Below, piece after piece: positions 13,962-18,210 of a stretch of 18,210 nt of DNA. This stretch comes from an uncultured Campylobacter sp. (lineage in GTDB: Bacteria; Campylobacterota; Campylobacteria; Campylobacterales; Campylobacteraceae), in assembly GCA_900539505.1 (NCBI GenBank), contig UQCL01000045.1, forward strand, positions 1 through 18,210, given 5' to 3'. Each line of letters opens with the position of its first letter. Position 1 is the first letter of the stretch. The position numbers and the translations under genes are program-made. The notes beneath the pieces are model-generated. The model was not told where the DNA came from. It searched no databases and saw only the letters and a program-made list of their open reading frames with translations.

Positions 13962-16115
13962 ATGGCAACGAAGCAGAATGTGCCTGCAAATTTATACGAT
14001 CTGGATATGGAGCGCGCGATTTTAAGCTCGCTTTTGCAAAACGAGGACGCATACGGCGAGCTGAGCGAGATAATCTCGGTCGGCGATTTTTTCTACAAGC
14101 CGCACGCCGACATCTACGAGGCGATCGTCAAGTGCTCCTCGCACAACGAGCCGATTGCGCCGAGCTTCGTTAAGAAATGGCTGGCCGAGCGCTACGACGA
14201 TGGCGCATTTACCGAGGTTGTAGCCACCAGCGGCGTGGTCGATGCCCCAAAATACGCGCTCGAGCTGCGCGAAAAATCGATCAAGCGCTCGCTAATCAAG
14301 GTCGCGCACGAGATCCCTTCGATGGTAAACGAAGCCGTACGTAGCAAAGACACCGCCGATAAAATTAGCTCTAAAATTTACGAGCTCATCGACGAGGAGC
14401 GCCACGGCGGCATCAAAAAATCGCACGAGATCATCGCCGACGTAGTAGAGGAGCTGAAGTGCCAAAAGGCGCTCGCAGGCTCGGAGCTCGTGGGGCTTGA
14501 TACGGGCTTTCGCTTCCTAAACGACTGCACGAAGGGGCTGAAACCGGGCGAGCTCATTATTATCGCCGCCCGCCCCGGTATGGGCAAGACTGCCTTTGCG
14601 CTAAATTTGATGATGAAAACTCTGCAAAGCGGCAAGGGCGTCGTATTTTTCTCGCTCGAGATGCCCTCCGTGCAGCTGATGTATCGCATACTAAGCGCTC
14701 TTAGCTCGATCCCGCTAAGCGACATAATGAGCGCCAAGCTCAGCGACGACGACTGGACGCGCTTCAACGACGCTTGCGACGCGGTGCTGAATATGCCGCT
14801 TTTCGTCTATGACAGCGGCTACGTAAACATCCACCAAGTCCGTACCCAGCTGCGCAAGCTCAAATCCGCGGATACCAACATCGAGCTTTGCGTGATCGAT
14901 TACATCGGACTTATGACGAGCACGAGCAATTACTCCGAGCGCCACCTGCAAATCGCCGAAATTTCACGCGGACTTAAGCTCTTAGCGCGCGAGCTAAACA
15001 TCCCGATCATCGCGCTGTCGCAACTAAACCGCTCGCTTGAGGCGCGCTCGAACAAACGCCCGATGCTAAGCGATCTGCGCGAAAGCGGCGCGATCGAGCA
15101 GGACGCCGACATCATACTTTTTGTCTATCGCGACGAGGTTTATAAGGAGCAGATGGAGCGCGAGCGCATTTCGCGGCTGGAGGCCGAGGGCAAGGACGCG
15201 GGCGAGCCCGTATTTAGGCGCAACGACTATCAGGAAAAAGCCGAAATAATCGTCGGCAAAAACCGCTCGGGCGAGGCGGGCAGGACGATCGAGGTGGGTT
15301 TTCAGGGCAGATTTACCCGCTTCGTCGATACGAGCTTCGGTGGCGAACCCAGCGAGAGCGCGATCTTTAACGAAAATGACAATCTCGACTACGTCTCGCA
15401 GCTGCAAGATCAGGGCTTCGAGGAGCCTGATACGCCGCGTCTCGATATGCCGAATCCCGATGCAGCGCAGAATTTGCAACAGAATTTAGCGCAAAGCTTT
15501 AACGGCGCGGAGAGTTTTAACGAAGCGCAAAATAGCGGCGTAAGTTTAAACGAAAGCTCTGCTAGCGCTCGAAATTCCAGCGTAAATATCGATTTTTATG
15601 AGATGCCTAGCTTTGGCCAAAGCAGCGGGCAGGACGGCGAGGAGATAGACAGCGAGTCTAAGCTTAGCGCAGAGCATGACTTGGCAGAGGTACAGCGCGC
15701 GGCACAGAAGCAAGAATTTGAGGGGCAAAGCTTAGATGATGCAAGAGCGGGCGGTATCTCGCCCGAAGCAGAGGGCGTGCATAAAAATTTAGCGAGCACT
15801 CCGCGAGGCGTAAAAGACATATCGCGGGGCTCAAAAGACGCGCGGCAAGATGCGGAAGGCGCATCGCAAGGCGCAGAGAAGGTAACGGGCGCGTCGCGAG
15901 GAGCGGAGAGTACGCAGCGAGAGGATGCCTCGTATTTTGAGGGTGATGATAGCTATGAGGGCGACGAGCCGCCTCTTGAAGCGCAAGAGCGGCAAAACGG
16001 TGCAGACGAGGCGAAATTTAAACCCGCGCCGCCTTTAAATATCGAAGAGATGGGCATTCCAAAGATCAATGAGGCAAACAGGCTCGATGACGACGATGCG
16101 CCGTTGGATCTGTGA
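13962..16115 (+). CDS. dnaB: replicative DNA helicase DnaB with long acidic C-terminal tail
   Basis: The hexameric helicase that unwinds DNA ahead of the replisome, 717 residues. The N-terminal domain (about 9-115, LYDLDMERAILSSLL) and RecA-like motor (about 180-455) are standard: Walker A ARPGMGKT with K209, the FFSLEM motif, Walker B LCVIDYIGLM with D313, LSQLNRSLEAR, and SGAIEQDADIILFVYRD. Most bacterial DnaB proteins end soon after the equivalent of residue 456. Here about 260 more residues follow, rich in Glu, Asp, Ser, Ala, Gly, Gln and Asn, with no hydrophobic core. They include repetitive stretches such as SRGSKDARQDAEGASQGAE and end in NRLDDDDAPLDL. The tail stays in frame without a stop, so it is probably translated. 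GAGGGGAAG just before ATG 13962 supports the start. The next gene overlaps its 3' end by 20 bases. Confidence 0.96.
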   Translation: MATKQNVPANLYDLDMERAILSSLLQNEDAYGELSEIISVGDFFYKPHADIYEAIVKCSSHNEPIAPSFVKKWLAERYDDGAFTEVVATSGVVDAPKYALELREKSIKRSLIKVAHEIPSMVNEAVRSKDTADKISSKIYELIDEERHGGIKKSHEIIADVVEELKCQKALAGSELVGLDTGFRFLNDCTKGLKPGELIIIAARPGMGKTAFALNLMMKTLQSGKGVVFFSLEMPSVQLMYRILSALSSIPLSDIMSAKLSDDDWTRFNDACDAVLNMPLFVYDSGYVNIHQVRTQLRKLKSADTNIELCVIDYIGLMTSTSNYSERHLQIAEISRGLKLLARELNIPIIALSQLNRSLEARSNKRPMLSDLRESGAIEQDADIILFVYRDEVYKEQMERERISRLEAEGKDAGEPVFRRNDYQEKAEIIVGKNRSGEAGRTIEVGFQGRFTRFVDTSFGGEPSESAIFNENDNLDYVSQLQDQGFEEPDTPRLDMPNPDAAQNLQQNLAQSFNGAESFNEAQNSGVSLNESSASARNSSVNIDFYEMPSFGQSSGQDGEEIDSESKLSAEHDLAEVQRAAQKQEFEGQSLDDARAGGISPEAEGVHKNLASTPRGVKDISRGSKDARQDAEGASQGAEKVTGASRGAESTQREDASYFEGDDSYEGDEPPLEAQERQNGADEAKFKPAPPLNIEEMGIPKINEANRLDDDDAPLDL

Positions 16116-18210
16116 GATAGCGCTTAGGCTAGCGCTGATCGTTAGCGTTTTTTGCTTCGCGCTTTACGCGCAGGATTTCAGTGACGCGGGCTTTTGCGTG
16201 CTGGCGGCGTTTTGGGCTTACGCGCTATTTCGGGTGCTATTTAGCTTTTTTTACGAGGCGAAGCAGCGCGCCAATGCGGCGCTATTTCGCAGCAGCGGGA
16301 CTTTGATTAAAATTTTTAGAGGCAGGCTGATAAGCGGGGTTTTGGCCTGCGCGGGCGCGATCATCTTAAGCGCCACTTTGGCGCTGGGCTTAGCCGATCT
16401 GCGCGGCGCGGAGCTATTCGTGACACTCGCGGCGCTGCCTGCAGCTCTTGCTCTGATGCGCCTAGCGGTGCTGAAGCTCAGCCTAAAAGAGATTAAAAAT
16501 CCCAGAATTTTATCGCTCAAACTTAGTATTTTGTTGCTCGCCGCGCTTGCCGTAGCGGTAAATTTCGCCATAAATTTAGCCTATTTGCGGCTCGCAGACG
16601 GCGCAGATGCTGCCGCACACTCTCAAAATTCCGCGATAAATTTTACTTCGCCCGCCCGCACCGCCGCATCCATGGGAAATTTCGCGACAAACGACGCTTC
16701 CGCGCCCGTCGGAAATTTTGCAACAGATAATGCCGCTAAATTCGCTAAAAATTCCGCTGCGAACAACGCCGCCATAGTTGTGCGAAATTCCGAGACGAGC
16801 AATGCCGTCAAGCCCGCAGCGGATGCCGCTAAAAATCTCACCGCTTCGCCCGAAAATTTTAAAGCGGGCTCCGTCAGAGCGGTGTACGCTTCGGCTGAAA
16901 ATTCTAAGGCAGATCCCGTCGCTGCGCCGCAGACCTTCGCTAAAAATTCCGCGGCAAGCTCCGCCACAGTACAAAATTTAAATTTAGCTCCAAGTCCCGC
17001 CATGCTGAACGCGTCCGCCGATAGTTCCGCTGAAAAATCCGCGACAAGCTCCGCATCAATCCCTGAAATTTTTGAAATTTTAAAATCTACCGTGCCGCAA
17101 GCGCACTTCAAATCCGCTCTGCTAAATGAAATTTACGCTTTGAAATTTTACAAAAACGCGCTGTTCGAGCTGGCGCTGTCACAGAGCCCTAGCGCGCTAA
17201 AAATCGCTCTTTTGTTTCTGATCTGCGCGGGCGATTTTGTCTTTTACTGCGCGATTTTGCATCTTTGTGCCTTCGTGCTTTTTATGCCGCGAGCCGCAGC
17301 TGCGCCCAAAATAGGGCGCTTTAGCGGCACGATCTTCGCGCTTGCCTACGTCACGCTGTGTTTGATCTGCGCCGCGCAGACGCGCGCGGCAGGCGGCGGC
17401 TCGGAGAGTGTGTATCCTAAAAGCACGGTCGAGACGGGCGTGCAGATCGTGCTGCAAAGCGGCGAGCGGCTGATCTTAAGCGTGCGCGAGGCGGACGTTC
17501 TAAGAGGCGAGCTAAACGCCACGCGCTTCGCCGCGGAAGCAAATGCCGCATCCGCGCTAAATAGCTACATCGACGCCGTTTACGACGAGGGCGCGAGGCT
17601 TAGCGCGCAGAAAATGGCGGATTTCAATTACTCGTTTTTGAGCGATTATCTGGTGCTGTGGCACGGCGTGTGGGACGATGACGCGGGGGCGTATCTGAAT
17701 GAGAAATTTGCGCTCTTCGTGAGCGAAAGCTTCCCGAAAGATTTTGGCGAGAACATCGCTAAAATCGCTGCGGCAAACGTCAAAAATTATGAGAGCTCGC
17801 TAAATTTTACGCTCAAAAAATACGGCGCGAAAATCGATCTCAACGTCACGCAGAGCTTCAGCCTAAAAAGCAAGGCGTATCGTGCGAGCGGGACGGGGCT
17901 AGGGGCGCTGGGCGGCGTGCTGGGCGCAAAGCTGATAAGCAAGAGCCTCGCTAAAACTGCGGCCAAGACGGGCGCGAAGACCATTACCAAAGCGGGTGCC
18001 AGCGCGACTAGCGGTAGTGCGGGGCTCGTGTGCGGCCCGGGCGCGGTGGTGTGCGTGCCTGCGTTTGCCGTGGCTACGTGGTTCGGGCTGGATTTCGCGT
18101 TTGCCAAGGGCGACGAGGCGCTGAACCGAGAGGAGTTTGAAGCCGCGATCGTGCGCGATATGATGGCGGCGAAAGAGGAGCTAAAGCGCGCGCTGGCGGA
18201 GGATTTCAAC
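16096..18210 (+). CDS. large multi-helix membrane protein, 3' end outside window
   Basis: An open frame from ATG 16096 to the window edge, 705 codons with no stop. It overlaps the last 20 bases of dnaB, so translation may be coupled. Function is unknown. Residues 9-25, 32-52, 78-100, 104-122 and 139-162 are hydrophobic helices. About 170-322 is a low-complexity Asn/Ala/Ser/Lys segment (FATNDASAPVGNFATDN, FAKNSAANNAA). About 367-397 and 408-432 are further helices. About 435-595 is a soluble domain containing WHGVWDDDAGAYLNEKF. About 599-690 is a Gly/Ala-rich hydrophobic region (GTGLGALGGVLGAKL, then CGPGAVVCVPAFAVATWFG) followed by a charged helix (LNREEFEAAIVRDMM). Codon use is consistent and the hydrophobic periodicity is protein-like. 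No good Shine-Dalgarno sequence precedes the ATG. I do not recognise the family. Confidence 0.85.
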   Translation, partial: MRRWICEIALRLALIVSVFCFALYAQDFSDAGFCVLAAFWAYALFRVLFSFFYEAKQRANAALFRSSGTLIKIFRGRLISGVLACAGAIILSATLALGLADLRGAELFVTLAALPAALALMRLAVLKLSLKEIKNPRILSLKLSILLLAALAVAVNFAINLAYLRLADGADAAAHSQNSAINFTSPARTAASMGNFATNDASAPVGNFATDNAAKFAKNSAANNAAIVVRNSETSNAVKPAADAAKNLTASPENFKAGSVRAVYASAENSKADPVAAPQTFAKNSAASSATVQNLNLAPSPAMLNASADSSAEKSATSSASIPEIFEILKSTVPQAHFKSALLNEIYALKFYKNALFELALSQSPSALKIALLFLICAGDFVFYCAILHLCAFVLFMPRAAAAPKIGRFSGTIFALAYVTLCLICAAQTRAAGGGSESVYPKSTVETGVQIVLQSGERLILSVREADVLRGELNATRFAAEANAASALNSYIDAVYDEGARLSAQKMADFNYSFLSDYLVLWHGVWDDDAGAYLNEKFALFVSESFPKDFGENIAKIAAANVKNYESSLNFTLKKYGAKIDLNVTQSFSLKSKAYRASGTGLGALGGVLGAKLISKSLAKTAAKTGAKTITKAGASATSGSAGLVCGPGAVVCVPAFAVATWFGLDFAFAKGDEALNREEFEAAIVRDMMAAKEELKRALAEDFN

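Larger units (their letters stand above)
10630..16950 (+). repeat. dispersed 15-base exact repeat, three copies
   Basis: TTCGCTAAAAATTCC occurs at 10630-10644, 16741-16755 and 16936-16950. All three are in frame as Phe-Ala-Lys-Asn-Ser inside low-complexity parts of two unrelated proteins: the secreted basic protein and the large membrane protein. The coordinates given are the outer limits of the set, not a continuous element. Confidence 0.8.

Noticed and set aside
16576..17111. Minus-strand Ala-rich frames (132 and 162 codons)
   Set aside because: They are shadows of the low-complexity insert; the plus strand is open for 705 codons with clear membrane helices on both sides.
17787..18209. Minus-strand frame of 140 codons at the window end
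   Set aside because: It is antisense to the well-formed soluble and Gly/Ala-rich part of the membrane protein.

Overview
The window is most likely chromosomal DNA from a Campylobacter-type epsilonproteobacterium, probably one of the higher-GC oral or gut species such as the C. gracilis/C. showae/C. rectus group. IspG, GroEL, DnaB and YqeY all read as that lineage. Coding GC is around 45-60 percent by eye, and the spacers are full of AAATTTTAAA-like words. The species is inferred. The first 43 bases are not genomic: they match an Illumina Nextera i7 adapter with its index and mosaic end, so position 1 is a contig end, not a biological boundary.

Layout: (1) 44-466 is the 3' part of an AT-rich gene of unknown function, unlike everything after it in base composition. 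(2) 611-2848 encodes a single-subunit quinol-dependent nitric oxide reductase (norB/qNor) behind an FNR/CRP-type operator centred at -41.5 from a predicted start site. (3) 3136-5028 holds yqeY, a lipoprotein gene and a two-helix membrane protein gene. (4) 5415-7661 on the minus strand encodes an AsmA-like envelope protein. (5) 7731-9780 is the groES-groEL operon, with a consensus sigma70 promoter, a CIRCE element for HrcA and a HAIR-like site for HspR, followed by a train of hairpins. (6) 10366-11430 encodes a secreted, basic, low-complexity protein of unknown role. (7) 12061-13128 is ispG of the MEP isoprenoid pathway. (8) 13129-13961 is an 833-base spacer holding a long quasi-periodic array of AAATTT cores (about every 14-15 bases), bounded by an 18-bp palindrome on the left and a 20-bp perfect inverted repeat just before dnaB. 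(9) 13962-16115 is dnaB, whose product has a normal helicase core plus an unusual acidic, low-complexity C-terminal tail of about 260 residues. (10) A large multi-helix membrane protein gene overlaps the end of dnaB by 20 bases and is still open at the window edge.

Most genes are housekeeping and not functionally linked. The unusual material is the AAATTT-rich sequence. It forms the array before dnaB, fills other spacers, and appears inside low-complexity parts of two unrelated proteins, where a 15-base word recurs exactly three times. The dnaB locus combines the array, the long hairpin, the extended helicase and the overlapping membrane gene, and is the best place for a second look. I found no CRISPR array, insertion sequence, rRNA or tRNA.
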